A stretch of 41,837 bases of DNA. It comes from Clostridiales bacterium (GTDB lineage Bacteria; Bacillota; Clostridia; Oscillospirales; CAG-382). The notes beneath the pieces were generated by a model that was given only the letters and a program-made list of their open reading frames with translations, was not told the DNA's origin and did no database searches. The DNA lies in the NCBI GenBank assembly GCA_003343885.1, contig QAKH01000040.1:1-41837 (forward strand). The letters run 5' to 3'. Each line of letters opens with the position of its first letter. Position 1 is the first letter of the stretch. This document shows, one piece after another, positions 32,369 to 41,074 of the stretch. A program made the position numbers and the translations under genes.

Positions 32369-33292
32369 TTACTGACAGCGCTTGTTAAAGCAGGATTTAG
32401 CGGTTGAAGCGGTCGTTTCGCCCAAAACATCGGACGGGTTGCAAACATCGTTTGAACCGGCAATACCGCTGGAAAGTGCGCCGCCGAGTGTTGGCGGATA
32501 GAATTCACATGTCGGGAAACTCATGTTGTTGAATACAGAACACGGATCGGTCTCGGAAAGAACATTGCTGTTCTTATCAGGTATGCAGTAATCTGCTGCA
32601 TTGATAAGCAGTGAAACAGGTCTTTGCATACGTATCATAGAGAAGAGTCCGAGAGTTACGTAGAGGCACTTCATGCCGCATTCTTCACACGGTACAACGC
32701 CGCATGCATTGCATACGCTCTCGGGAAGCTGTTCGGGAGAGCAGCAGCAAACTCCGCAGCGACATGTTCTGTCTGTAAGCTTAACGGCAAGGCAGAGTGG
32801 AGTTGCGACTTCAAGAACGACTTTGGGAAGGTTTGTGCTGTAGGTTATCGGGGGAGTGCCGGGCAGGTTGTTGTTGCAGAAATCAGATGTGAATATGCTG
32901 ACGTTTCCTTCGCTGCCGAACATTATTATCTGCTTGTCGTAAACGGCAATACCGCAGAATTCCTGAGTCTGGCAGTAAGGAATGGTTGCTTCAAAGCAGA
33001 TTCGGAAATAGAAGCGTATGTCTACCGCAAAATATCCGCGGTTGAAGGCGACGTCGCTTACCGAAATGTTTGCCCATATTACATCTGCGCACTTGCATCT
33101 GAGATTTGTTGCGTGGTCAATGGCAGACTGACCGTTTTGATCAACAAATACTCTTAAATCTTCTATACAGTCCTTGTCTCTTGCTGAATCATATATTTTA
33201 TCAACATTTATACATGTTGATTTGTCCGTATTTGTTCCTGCTCCGCCGACGCCAAAGCATCCGCAAAGTGAGGAATTGTTTTTATCAGACAT
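32369..33292 (-). CDS. cysteine-rich conserved protein, possible spore coat protein
   Basis: A 307-residue protein with about 27 cysteines (close to 9%), several in clusters: CRCGVCCC, then CNACGVVPCEECGMKC. The central part is a regular beta-rich domain: DKDCIEDLRVFVDQNGQSAI, RGYFAVDIRFYFRICFEA, and KQIIMFGSEGNVSIF followed by NLPKVVLEVA. No signal peptide or membrane segment is present. I recall similar conserved proteins in Clostridia annotated as hypothetical and cannot name the family. A sigma-K-like promoter (33350-33377) is upstream, and high cysteine content is typical of cross-linked coat or exosporium proteins, so a mother-cell spore layer role is inferred. AGGAGG is placed before the ATG at 33292. 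Confidence 0.6.
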   Translation of the reverse strand: MSDKNNSSLCGCFGVGGAGTNTDKSTCINVDKIYDSARDKDCIEDLRVFVDQNGQSAIDHATNLRCKCADVIWANISVSDVAFNRGYFAVDIRFYFRICFEATIPYCQTQEFCGIAVYDKQIIMFGSEGNVSIFTSDFCNNNLPGTPPITYSTNLPKVVLEVATPLCLAVKLTDRTCRCGVCCCSPEQLPESVCNACGVVPCEECGMKCLYVTLGLFSMIRMQRPVSLLINAADYCIPDKNSNVLSETDPCSVFNNMSFPTCEFYPPTLGGALSSGIAGSNDVCNPSDVLGETTASTAKSCFNKRCQ

Positions 33293-33349
33293 TTAACAGA
33301 CCTCCTATTATGTTTGAAAGCAAAGCGTGATTAGCGCTTGCTTTTGTTG

Positions 33350-33377
33350 TATAGTATGCAAACTGTCTGATATTGGT
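33350..33377 (-). promoter_or_regulatory. sigma-K-like promoter of the Cys-rich gene
   Basis: On the minus strand: AC (33376-33377), 17 bases, CATACTATA (33350-33358), matching the sigma-K consensus AC-N16/17-CATAnnnTA. The transcript would begin near 33343. Its first bases form a hairpin, AAAGCAAGCG pairing with CGCTTTGCTTT, before the AGGAGG site. Confidence 0.55.
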
Positions 33378-33482
33378 GTGCGCTCATTTCAGACAAATCT
33401 GAATACTTTTATTCCGGCTTTATAACATAAGCAATAATTTGTTGATAAAATGGTTATGTTACCGATAAAGCTTTTTATTTAC

Positions 33483-33511
33483 TTGAAAAAAATCAAAAAA
33501 TATGTTAAACT
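33483..33511 (+). promoter_or_regulatory. promoter of uvrB
   Basis: TTGAAA (33483-33488), a 17-base spacer and TAAACT (33506-33511). No LexA/DinR box (GAAC-N4-GTTC) was found between it and the gene. Confidence 0.7.
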
Positions 33512-33619
33512 ATTTCAGAAAATGTAACAGTCAGATTATTGTTGTCAAATGTGAATATACAGCGTGTCATATTTGTGAGTACGGCTCAGACTTTTTGATG
33601 AAACAATATTGGAGGGCGT

Positions 33620-35611
33620 ATGAAAGATAATAAATTTGTTTTAAAAAGCAATTATAAGCTGTCAGGAGATCAGGGACAGGCTGTTGAAATGCTTTCATCC
33701 GGTATTATGGCTGGCTACAAGGCGCAGACGCTTCTCGGAGTAACCGGCTCAGGAAAGACGTTTACAATGGCTAACATTATCGAAAAGGTAAATCGTCCGA
33801 CGCTTGTTCTCGCTCATAATAAAACCTTAGCGGCACAGCTGTGCAGTGAGTTTAAGGAGTTTTTCCCGGATAACGCCGTTGAGTTTTTTGTTTCATATTA
33901 CGATTATTATCAGCCGGAGGCATATCTGCCCGGAAAGGACGTCTATATTGAGAAAGATGCTTCTATCAACAGTGAGATAGATAAACTCAGACACAGCGCT
34001 ACAAGCGCCTTGTTTGAGCGACGTGATGTTATAGTAGTGTCATCGGTTTCGTGTATATATACACTCGGTAATCCGGAAGAATATAAACGCCTTACGGTTT
34101 CAGCCGCTCCGGGGCTTCAGGTGTCGAGAGACTCTTTTATTGCGTCTCTTGTGCGCATACAGTACGAAAGAAACGATTTATCACTTGAACGTAATAAGTT
34201 CCGTGTAAGAGGCGATACAGTAGAAATTCTTGCCTCAAATAATGACAAAACGGCTATACGAGTGGAGTTTTTCGGTGATGAAATTGACTGTGTGTCTGAA
34301 GTAGATTTGGTGACCGGCGAGGTTCTCCACCGTATTTCCAGGGCTGTAATATATCCTGCAACGCATTATGTTACTTCTATTGAAAAGCGACAGCACGCAA
34401 TTGATGAAATTTTATCTGAAATGAATGAGCGAGTTGCATTTTACAAGGCTCAGAATAAGTTTATAGAAGCACAGCGTATAGAAGAACGTACACGTTACGA
34501 CATGGAAATGCTTGCGGAGGTTGGGTATTGTTCCGGTGTTGAAAACTATTCAAGAGTTCTTGACGGACGTGAGCCCGGCAGCACACCGCATACTTTGCTT
34601 GACTATTTTCCGAAGGACTATATAATGTTCATAGATGAATCCCATGTGACAATTCCTCAAGTCAGAGGCATGAGCGGAGGTGATAGGGCAAGAAAGAAAA
34701 ATCTTGTCGATTATGGGTTCAGACTTCCGTCTGCAATGGATAACAGACCGCTTAATTTTACCGAGTTTGAGCAACACTTAAATCAGGTAATATATGTGAG
34801 CGCAACGCCTCAGGAGTATGAGAAAAATAAGTCAGTGCAGATTGTCGAACAGCTGATACGTCCCACAGGACTTCTTGATCCCGAGGTTGAAGTAAGACCT
34901 GTTGCCGGTCAAATAGACGATCTAATAAGCGAAATAAACATCAGAACACAGAAAAACGAGCGTGTGCTCGTGACTACTCTTACAAAAAAGATGGCAGAAG
35001 ACCTCACGGAATACCTCGGCAACTTTGGTATTAAGTGCAGATATATGCATTTTTCAATAGAAACTATTGAAAGAATGGAACTTTTAAGAGATTTGCGCCT
35101 TGGCGTTTTTGACGTGCTTATAGGAATTAACCTTTTACGTGAAGGTCTTGATCTGCCGGAAGTGTCGCTTGTCGCAATACTTGACGCCGATAAAGAAGGA
35201 TTTTTAAGAAGCGAGACATCCCTTATTCAAACAATAGGACGAGCGGCGAGAAATGCTTCTGGAAAAGTAATAATGTATGCTGACAGCGTGACAGGCTCAA
35301 TGGAGGCGGCAATTACTGAAACAAACAGACGCCGCCAAAAGCAAAAAGAATATAATGATGAGCATGGAATAACACCGCATACCGTAATTAAAGAGGTAAG
35401 AGATATAATTGATTTGTCTGTAAAAGATAAAGACGGCTCAAAAGCGGATAAAACTAAAAAGATGTCTAAGGCTCAGACAGACCGCATAGTCGCCGAACTT
35501 ACCCAACAAATGAATGCTGCGGCAGCTTCTCTCAATTTTGAGCTTGCAGCAGCACTCAGAGATAAGATACTTCATTTAAAAAAAGTCAAGGATTCACCTA
35601 AAAGAAAGTAG
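33620..35611 (+). CDS. uvrB: excinuclease ABC subunit UvrB
   Basis: A 663-residue nucleotide-excision-repair helicase-like protein that loads onto damaged DNA with UvrA and recruits UvrC. Walker A is GVTGSGKT around residue 43. The beta-hairpin YYDYYQPEAYLPGKDVYIEKD separates damaged strands. MFIDESHVTIPQVRGM is the DEAD-like motif, and LREGLDLPEVSLVAILDADKEGFLRSE with IQTIGRAARN are late helicase motifs. A C-terminal UVR domain (LNFELAAALRDKI) contacts UvrC. Length is normal. GGAGGG precedes the ATG. uvrA and uvrC are not in the window. Confidence 0.98.
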   Translation: MKDNKFVLKSNYKLSGDQGQAVEMLSSGIMAGYKAQTLLGVTGSGKTFTMANIIEKVNRPTLVLAHNKTLAAQLCSEFKEFFPDNAVEFFVSYYDYYQPEAYLPGKDVYIEKDASINSEIDKLRHSATSALFERRDVIVVSSVSCIYTLGNPEEYKRLTVSAAPGLQVSRDSFIASLVRIQYERNDLSLERNKFRVRGDTVEILASNNDKTAIRVEFFGDEIDCVSEVDLVTGEVLHRISRAVIYPATHYVTSIEKRQHAIDEILSEMNERVAFYKAQNKFIEAQRIEERTRYDMEMLAEVGYCSGVENYSRVLDGREPGSTPHTLLDYFPKDYIMFIDESHVTIPQVRGMSGGDRARKKNLVDYGFRLPSAMDNRPLNFTEFEQHLNQVIYVSATPQEYEKNKSVQIVEQLIRPTGLLDPEVEVRPVAGQIDDLISEINIRTQKNERVLVTTLTKKMAEDLTEYLGNFGIKCRYMHFSIETIERMELLRDLRLGVFDVLIGINLLREGLDLPEVSLVAILDADKEGFLRSETSLIQTIGRAARNASGKVIMYADSVTGSMEAAITETNRRRQKQKEYNDEHGITPHTVIKEVRDIIDLSVKDKDGSKADKTKKMSKAQTDRIVAELTQQMNAAAASLNFELAAALRDKILHLKKVKDSPKRK

Positions 35612-35706
35612 CATTTTTTACTTTGAAATCACAGAATAAACACATTATCGGGATAAAATTTTGATTGAAAAACAGATGTAATATAACGGTAGGAAGTGAA
35701 GAGAAA

Positions 35707-36372
35707 ATGTATAAGCTTTTAGTAGTTGACGATGAACAAAAAATTAGAGAAATCATTTCCAAATATGCACAGTTTGAAGGTTACAGCGTAGAAGAAGCGC
35801 CGGACGGAATGACTGCTATAGAAATGTTCAAAGAAAAGGATTATGATCTTATTATTCTTGATGTCATGATGCCGGATCTTGATGGATTTTCAGTCTGCCG
35901 TGAGCTTCGTAAACACTCAAGAACACCTGTCATAATGCTTTCGGCAAGGGGAGAAGAATATGACAGAATTCATGGGTTTGAAGTCGGAATTGACGATTAT
36001 GTTGTAAAACCCTTTTCCCCGAAAGAGCTGATGCTTCGTGTTTCTGCTGTACTCAAACGTACTAACAGCATATCAGACGATGTGTATGAATATAAGGGAC
36101 TTAAAGTTGACCTTGCCGGCAGAATAGTGTATATAGACGGAAAAAAGACAGATTTAACACCTAAAGAATACGATCTTCTGTTTTATCTTATAAAAAACAA
36201 GGGAATAGCTTTAACTCGTGAGAAGCTGATTAGCAATGTTTGGGGATATGACTTTTTCGGTGATGACAGAACTCTTGATACGCATATAAAGCTTCTCAGA
36301 AAAAACCTCGGTGAATATGCGGGACTTATAGTTACGCTTAGAGGAGTTGGATATCGTTTTGAATCAAAATAA
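35707..36372 (+). CDS. OmpR/PhoB-family response regulator
   Basis: A 221-residue two-component response regulator. The receiver domain has D8, D9, the phosphoacceptor D52 (LIILDVMMP) and the conserved lysine in VVKPFSPKEL. The C-terminal winged helix (about 125-221) has TPKEYDLLFYLIKNKGIALTR and RTLDTHIKLLRKNL typical of OmpR/PhoB. The ATG at 35707 follows a purine-rich GGAAGTGAAGAG; an upstream TTG at 35665 has no ribosome site. Its 3' end overlaps the histidine kinase start, indicating translational coupling. Target genes are unknown. Confidence 0.93.
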   Translation: MYKLLVVDDEQKIREIISKYAQFEGYSVEEAPDGMTAIEMFKEKDYDLIILDVMMPDLDGFSVCRELRKHSRTPVIMLSARGEEYDRIHGFEVGIDDYVVKPFSPKELMLRVSAVLKRTNSISDDVYEYKGLKVDLAGRIVYIDGKKTDLTPKEYDLLFYLIKNKGIALTREKLISNVWGYDFFGDDRTLDTHIKLLRKNLGEYAGLIVTLRGVGYRFESK

Positions 36373-37966
36373 AAATGGTCACTTCAAAAGCATGCGTATA
36401 CGCTGGAAAATATTTGTCAGCATGTTTTTTGTCTCAATAGTGATTTTGCTTATTTTGTGGAGTTGTCAGGTGCTTCTCATGAACAGTTTTTATCAGTCTG
36501 TAAAAACAGAGGAATTAAAGAACGCGACCAACGAAGTAATTGAAAACATTGAGAGCGCGAACAGCCAGGAAATTTTTGACAGAATTACTATGCTCGGCGA
36601 CATCAATATCAGAATTATAAATATTTCTAATTTTGAAGATGTTTATACCGGCGGAGACGGATTGATTTCTGCAACTCACGACATAGGTGACTTTGAGATA
36701 TTAAGGCTTTATAATCTTGCACTTCAGAACAACGGTGAGGTGTCCTGTTATTACACCTATGACAGAGAAAAACAGTATTTTCATCAGCTGCCACCGGATT
36801 CTAAGGATAGTGATAAAAACCAGGACACAGATTTTTCAAATTCTGAGACAAATCCGGATTCAGAAAATTCAGATGATGAATATGAAAAAAAAGAGATAGG
36901 CATTGAATTTTTTAACACAAGACCTGCGTTTTTTATGAAAAACGACAGATATGTCGATGACTTTTTGTACGCAAAACTTGTAACGCTTGATGACGGAACA
37001 GAACTTATGGTTATAAGCGATGTTCAGGTAACACCGCTTGATTCAACTGTGAAAATTTTGAAAAGTCAGCTTGAAATAACTTCTCTGATAGCCTTTATTG
37101 TAGCTTTAATCGTTTCATTCTTGGTTTCTCGTCACATTTCTGCTCCAATTGTTCAGCTTAATAATTCTGCGCTTGAACTTGCCCGAGGAAAGTTTGATAC
37201 CGAATTTACCGGAAAAGGATATCGAGAGATAGAGCAGCTCAGCGATACGCTTAATTATACGGCAAGTGAGCTCGGTAAGGTTGAACAGTTCCGCAGAGAG
37301 CTGCTTGCGAATGTATCTCACGATTTAAGAACGCCTCTTACCATGATAGGAGGATACGCAGAGGTTATGCGTGATATACCCGGAGAAAACACGCCGGAAA
37401 ACGTTCAGGTTATTATTGATGAAACCAATAGGCTTACAGAATTTGTAAATGATATACTCGACCTGTCAAAACTTCAAAGTGGAATTAACAGCCTTGAAAT
37501 AGACACAGTTAATATCACCGAAATGTTAGACAGTATCCGTACTCGTTATTTCAATCTCACAAAAAAGGACGGATATACTATTGAAATACAGGCGGATGAG
37601 GAAGTATACGTAAAATGTGATGAAAATAAGATATCACAGGCATTTTACAATTTGATGGATAATGCTGTAAACCATACCGGTGAGGATAAAACAGTTGTAA
37701 TACGACAGATAGTTACCGACGACAAGGTCAGAATAGAAATATCTGATTCAGGTCCCGGTATATCTCCTGAGGAACTTCCGTATATTTGGGATAGATACTA
37801 TAGAGCCGAGGGCAGCCACAAGCGTTCGGTGATTGGTTCCGGAATTGGTCTTTCAATTGTTAAATCTATCTTTGAACTTCATAAACTTAAATATGGAGTT
37901 GAAAGTAAATTGAATGCGGGAACAGTTTTTTGGGTAGAATTTGATAGACAGAGAGTTATGGTATAA
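36359..37966 (+). CDS. membrane sensor histidine kinase (HAMP-HisKA-HATPase)
   Basis: A kinase of about 535 residues. The first membrane helix (about 17-45) is followed by an extracytoplasmic sensor of roughly 190 residues with a very acidic, Ser/Asp/Asn-rich stretch encoded around 36797-36895. The second helix (about 240-262), a HAMP linker and the HisKA box LLANVSHDLRTPLTMIGG with H321 follow. The ATP domain has NLMDNAVNHTGEDKT (N box), ISDSGPGI (G1) and GSGIGLSIVKSI (G2). A TTG at 36359, 12 bases after GAGGAG and inside the end of the response-regulator gene, is my preferred start. ATG 36392 is the alternative and lacks a ribosome site. It is paired with the upstream regulator; trhA follows 26 bp later. 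The signal is unknown. Confidence 0.9.
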   Translation: MNQNKNGHFKSMRIRWKIFVSMFFVSIVILLILWSCQVLLMNSFYQSVKTEELKNATNEVIENIESANSQEIFDRITMLGDINIRIINISNFEDVYTGGDGLISATHDIGDFEILRLYNLALQNNGEVSCYYTYDREKQYFHQLPPDSKDSDKNQDTDFSNSETNPDSENSDDEYEKKEIGIEFFNTRPAFFMKNDRYVDDFLYAKLVTLDDGTELMVISDVQVTPLDSTVKILKSQLEITSLIAFIVALIVSFLVSRHISAPIVQLNNSALELARGKFDTEFTGKGYREIEQLSDTLNYTASELGKVEQFRRELLANVSHDLRTPLTMIGGYAEVMRDIPGENTPENVQVIIDETNRLTEFVNDILDLSKLQSGINSLEIDTVNITEMLDSIRTRYFNLTKKDGYTIEIQADEEVYVKCDENKISQAFYNLMDNAVNHTGEDKTVVIRQIVTDDKVRIEISDSGPGISPEELPYIWDRYYRAEGSHKRSVIGSGIGLSIVKSIFELHKLKYGVESKLNAGTVFWVEFDRQRVMV

Positions 37967-37992
37967 AATTTTTCTGAAAGGACTTTGACTTA

Positions 37993-38691
37993 ATGGTAAA
38001 AAAGAATGTTCTCCCGACTTACACTTTGAGTGAAGAGCTTATAAACTCAATTTCGCACGGAATAGGCACTGCGTTGTCAATTACGGCATTAGTGCTTTGC
38101 GTGGTACAAGCTGCTTTACATGGCAATGCATGGGGAGTCGTTTCGTCATGTGTGTACGGAGCTTCACTTATTATACTTTACTGTATGTCAACTTTGTACC
38201 ATGCAATCACCAATAAGACGGCTCGCACCGTTTTCAGAGTGTTTGACCACACTTCGATCTTTTTCCTGATAGCAGGAACCTACACCCCGATAACTCTTGT
38301 CACACTCAACGGTGCGCTTGGCTGGACAATGTTCGGAATAGTATGGGGAGCTGCGGTGCTTGGTATTGTCTTGAATTCAATAAGCATTGAAAAATTCAAA
38401 AAGTTTTCTATGATTTGCTATATAGGCATGGGCTGGGCGGCAATTATAGGTATAAAGAGCATTTTCCAGAGCCTTCCTACAAAAGGTTTCGTGCTGTTGA
38501 TTCTCGGAGGCGTGTTATACACGGTTGGCATAATATTTTATGCGCTGAAAAAATTTAAATATATGCACTGTGTTTGGCACTTTTTTGTGTTGGCCGGAAG
38601 TATACTGCATTTCTTCTGTATCTATTTGTACGTCTTGCCGGTGCGTCAGCTGTACTTGTCAGTCAATTACATCACCACAGTATTTAGTTAA
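37993..38691 (+). CDS. trhA: hemolysin III / TrhA family membrane protein
   Basis: A 232-residue seven-helix membrane protein of the hemolysin III (PAQR-related) family. Signature parts are EELINSISHGIGTALSI near the N-terminus (metal-site His), MSTLYHAITNKTARTVFRVFDHTSIFFLIAGTYTP in the first third, and the C-terminal CVWHFFVLAGSILHFF with the paired histidines. In PAQR relatives these His residues hold zinc. The physiological role is uncertain; some members affect membrane fluidity and lipid homeostasis. GAAAGGA lies upstream of the ATG. It follows the histidine kinase by 26 bp, so it is probably co-transcribed with the two-component genes, and a terminator follows. Confidence 0.92.
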   Translation: MVKKNVLPTYTLSEELINSISHGIGTALSITALVLCVVQAALHGNAWGVVSSCVYGASLIILYCMSTLYHAITNKTARTVFRVFDHTSIFFLIAGTYTPITLVTLNGALGWTMFGIVWGAAVLGIVLNSISIEKFKKFSMICYIGMGWAAIIGIKSIFQSLPTKGFVLLILGGVLYTVGIIFYALKKFKYMHCVWHFFVLAGSILHFFCIYLYVLPVRQLYLSVNYITTVFS

Positions 38692-38707
38692 CCTTGAAAT
38701 AGAAAAA

Positions 38708-38746
38708 GAGCTGTCCGTAAATTATACGCGGCAGCTCATATTTTTT
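38708..38746 (+). terminator. intrinsic terminator after trhA
   Basis: An 8-bp stem starting GAGCTGTC (38708-38715) and ending GGCAGCTC (38730-38737) is followed by ATATTTTTT. It ends the two-component/trhA transcript. Confidence 0.75.
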
Positions 38747-38776
38747 ATGTAGGTTTTGCATGAAGTTATAGGCTGT

Positions 38777-39670
38777 TTAAAACGCTTTGACTATTATTAA
38801 GGATATTATACCTAAAGCAAGTCCGAGAGCGCTTCTTACAGTTATTTTTTCTTTGAAGAATACGGCCGCTATAAGCGCCGCAATTATGGTGTTGCCACCA
38901 TTGATAAAAGTAAAGAGTATGACAGGTTCGACCTTGTCGGCGGCAATAGTAGCGAATTGATTGACAACGAATAACGCCCCTGCACTTATAACCGCAATGA
39001 TTAAAAGCTTGCTGTTCAATTTTTCTTTGCAGTCGGAAGGTTTTCTTATTTTAAAGGCTTCAAGCGACAGCAGTAATATCAGAGCCGGTACTATAAAGCT
39101 GAGAAAAGAAAACATGGTTACATTACCGTTCGGAACAGTTCGCTTAAAAACTGTCTGAAGCATCATCGTGATGCCGTTTGAAACCAAAGAACCGATAAGC
39201 AGAAACAGGTTTTTAAATGAGAATCCAGAATATATTTTTTTTGAAGCCGCAATGAGAAGCCATGAAGAAGCAAAAAACACTCCTACTCCGAGCCATTGCA
39301 TTAAAGACATTTTTTCGTCGTACAGGAAAATTCCGGCAATACACGGAATAATAAGTCCTGCCGTGGAAAACATTGATGAAAGAGCCATGGTGCCGCTTTT
39401 TATAGCGTAAAGACTGCAAACGCTTGATACCACGAGCATAATTCCTGAGACTGCGGAAATTACGACAGTTAACACATCAAATGAGGAAAAATCCCATGAA
39501 ATTAACAGTGCGCCCAGTGCGAAAACACTTGCGAACAGCTTTGTAATCATAAAGTACTTGGCGTTGCCGAATAATGTTACGGGTAATAACTGACTTGACC
39601 TCTTGCTGCAATACTGTTGGACAAAACGAACGGCTAATATAATTATAATACATTGTGTACCGCTTATCAC
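38777..39670 (-). CDS. EamA/DMT-family transporter
   Basis: A 297-residue membrane protein with about ten hydrophobic helices in two repeated halves, the drug/metabolite transporter layout. GTMALSSMFSTAGLIIPCIAGIFLYDEKMSLMQWLGVG ends the first half. PVILFTFINGGNTIIAALIAAVFFKEKITVRSALGLALGIISL ends the second half; both carry the EK motif of EamA repeats. The start is a GTG at 39670 with GGAGGAG eight bases upstream. It diverges from the LacI regulator at 39910, and palindromes in the shared interval could be its control sites. Substrate is unknown; EamA members export amino acids and other metabolites or import some nutrients. Confidence 0.85.
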   Translation of the reverse strand: MISGTQCIIIILAVRFVQQYCSKRSSQLLPVTLFGNAKYFMITKLFASVFALGALLISWDFSSFDVLTVVISAVSGIMLVVSSVCSLYAIKSGTMALSSMFSTAGLIIPCIAGIFLYDEKMSLMQWLGVGVFFASSWLLIAASKKIYSGFSFKNLFLLIGSLVSNGITMMLQTVFKRTVPNGNVTMFSFLSFIVPALILLLSLEAFKIRKPSDCKEKLNSKLLIIAVISAGALFVVNQFATIAADKVEPVILFTFINGGNTIIAALIAAVFFKEKITVRSALGLALGIISLIIVKAF

Positions 39671-39732
39671 CGTGAAATCTCCTCCAAAACTATGCGAAAG
39701 ATAGATTTGTCTTGTTACGGTACAATTATATG

Positions 39733-39818
39733 TTGCAATTTTGCAAGCGTCAAGGCATAGAACTACGAAAAATTTTCGTATACGCTATGTTGATTTTAGT
39801 GATATTTTGTGATAGCAT
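39733..39818. promoter_or_regulatory. EamA/LacI divergent control region with palindromes
   Basis: A 17-base perfect palindrome, TACGAAAA-A-TTTTCGTA (39764-39780), and a TTGCAA/TTGCAA inverted pair (39733-39746) lie between the two divergent genes. On the plus strand TTGATT (39790-39795), 17 bases and TAGCAT (39813-39818) form a plausible promoter for the LacI gene, with the palindrome just upstream. It is a candidate operator for the LacI protein. Confidence 0.6.
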
Positions 39819-39909
39819 AGTCATGTATTCAGGTTAAGAGCGTTGAATATACTTTTAGGCGGCTTTTAAATAATATATTTCCGTTTTACGGTGTACGGTG
39901 GTGGGCAAA

Positions 39910-40914
39910 ATGAATCTTGAATTGTTGGCAAAACTTGCGGGCGTGTCTGTGTCAACCGTTTCAAAAGCGTTCTCAGACAGTGACGAAATAAGCGACGTCA
40001 CAAAGCGGCGTATTTTTGATTTGGCAAAGGCTAACGGATGTTATGATAAATACAACAAAAAAAGATTTGACAAAAAAGTAATCGCAGTAATTTGTCCTGA
40101 ATTAAAAAGCGAGTATTACTGTGCCATTCTTTCAATGCTTGATAAGGAGATACGAAAAAACAACGGAATTGTGATATCATCAATCACGGATTTCTCTCCT
40201 GAACGTGAAACGGAGTTATTCTCATATTATTCAGCTTATTGCAAAGCCGACGGCATAATAACAGTCAGTTCTCATGCCGTTATTGACAATATTTTCAATA
40301 CCCCGACTGTTTCAATATATCCTGGCAGCTCCGCCTTTGAAAGTAAAAACGTTGATTTTATTACGTCCGACTTACAGCAGGGTGTAAAAAAAGCGGTAGA
40401 ACATCTCAAAAAATTGGGACACAGAAATGTTGGATTTGCTGGTGAAAGGCTCACTATGGCGAAGCTTGAGCTGTTTAAAAACGCAATGAGAAGCGCCGGA
40501 CTTGCAGTAAATAATTCTTTTATCAAGGTCACTGACAACAGGTTTGAAGAGGCAGGAATCAGCGCGGTAAATGAGCTTTTAAAACAAGACGAAAAGCCGA
40601 CGGCAATTCTCGCGGCATACGATTATATTGCTATCGGCTTGATAAAGGGACTGCGCCGTGAGGGCTACAAAGTTCCCGAAGATTTTTCGATTATAGGTAT
40701 GGACGATATTTCAGTAATCCCGTTTTTGGATACACCGCTATGCTCTATAAAATGCCATACAGATGACGCCTGCCGTATTGCGGTCGAGATTATTATGAAA
40801 AAAATCGAAAACTGCTACTATTCAGCACGGCGTGAAATAAAAGTCGAGTCAGAATTTGTCTGCCGAGGCTCAATAGCACCGCCTAAAAGTATGGAAAAAT
40901 ATGAAAACTGTTAG
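39910..40914 (+). CDS. LacI-family transcriptional regulator
   Basis: A repressor of 334 residues. The N-terminal HTH begins MNLELLAKLAGVSVSTVSKA, with the hinge-helix region at about 45-55. The periplasmic-binding-like effector domain follows, with GVKKAVEHLKKLGHRNVGFAG, the segment KPTAILAAYDYIAIGLIKGL, and SIIGMDDISVIPFLDTPLCSI. The ATG at 39910 gives the HTH at residue 2, as normal; two GTG codons upstream are less likely. It is transcribed away from the EamA transporter and probably controls it, itself, or both. Family members bind sugars or nucleosides, but the ligand is not known. Confidence 0.92.
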   Translation: MNLELLAKLAGVSVSTVSKAFSDSDEISDVTKRRIFDLAKANGCYDKYNKKRFDKKVIAVICPELKSEYYCAILSMLDKEIRKNNGIVISSITDFSPERETELFSYYSAYCKADGIITVSSHAVIDNIFNTPTVSIYPGSSAFESKNVDFITSDLQQGVKKAVEHLKKLGHRNVGFAGERLTMAKLELFKNAMRSAGLAVNNSFIKVTDNRFEEAGISAVNELLKQDEKPTAILAAYDYIAIGLIKGLRREGYKVPEDFSIIGMDDISVIPFLDTPLCSIKCHTDDACRIAVEIIMKKIENCYYSARREIKVESEFVCRGSIAPPKSMEKYENC

Positions 40915-41074
40915 AAACTTATGGTCGCCCGAAGTTCAAGCGGCACATAAAATAATATATATAAATATATTACTTATTGCATAATTACACATAATGTATA
41001 ACTACATCACATAATCACATACCATATAAACACACATATCAAATAAACAAACACATAGAGATTTATATTTGCAG
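40915..41074. other. AT-rich spacer with short CATA/CACA-like repeats
   Basis: Non-coding. Bases 40950-41060 are dominated by short imperfect repeats of ATA, CATA and CACATA type (ATAATATATATAAATATATT, then CACATAATCACATACC). No terminator, promoter or RNA gene was recognised. Confidence 0.5.

Noticed and set aside
33293..33619. LexA/DinR box controlling uvrB
   Set aside because: No GAAC-N4-GTTC or close variant is present in the interval.
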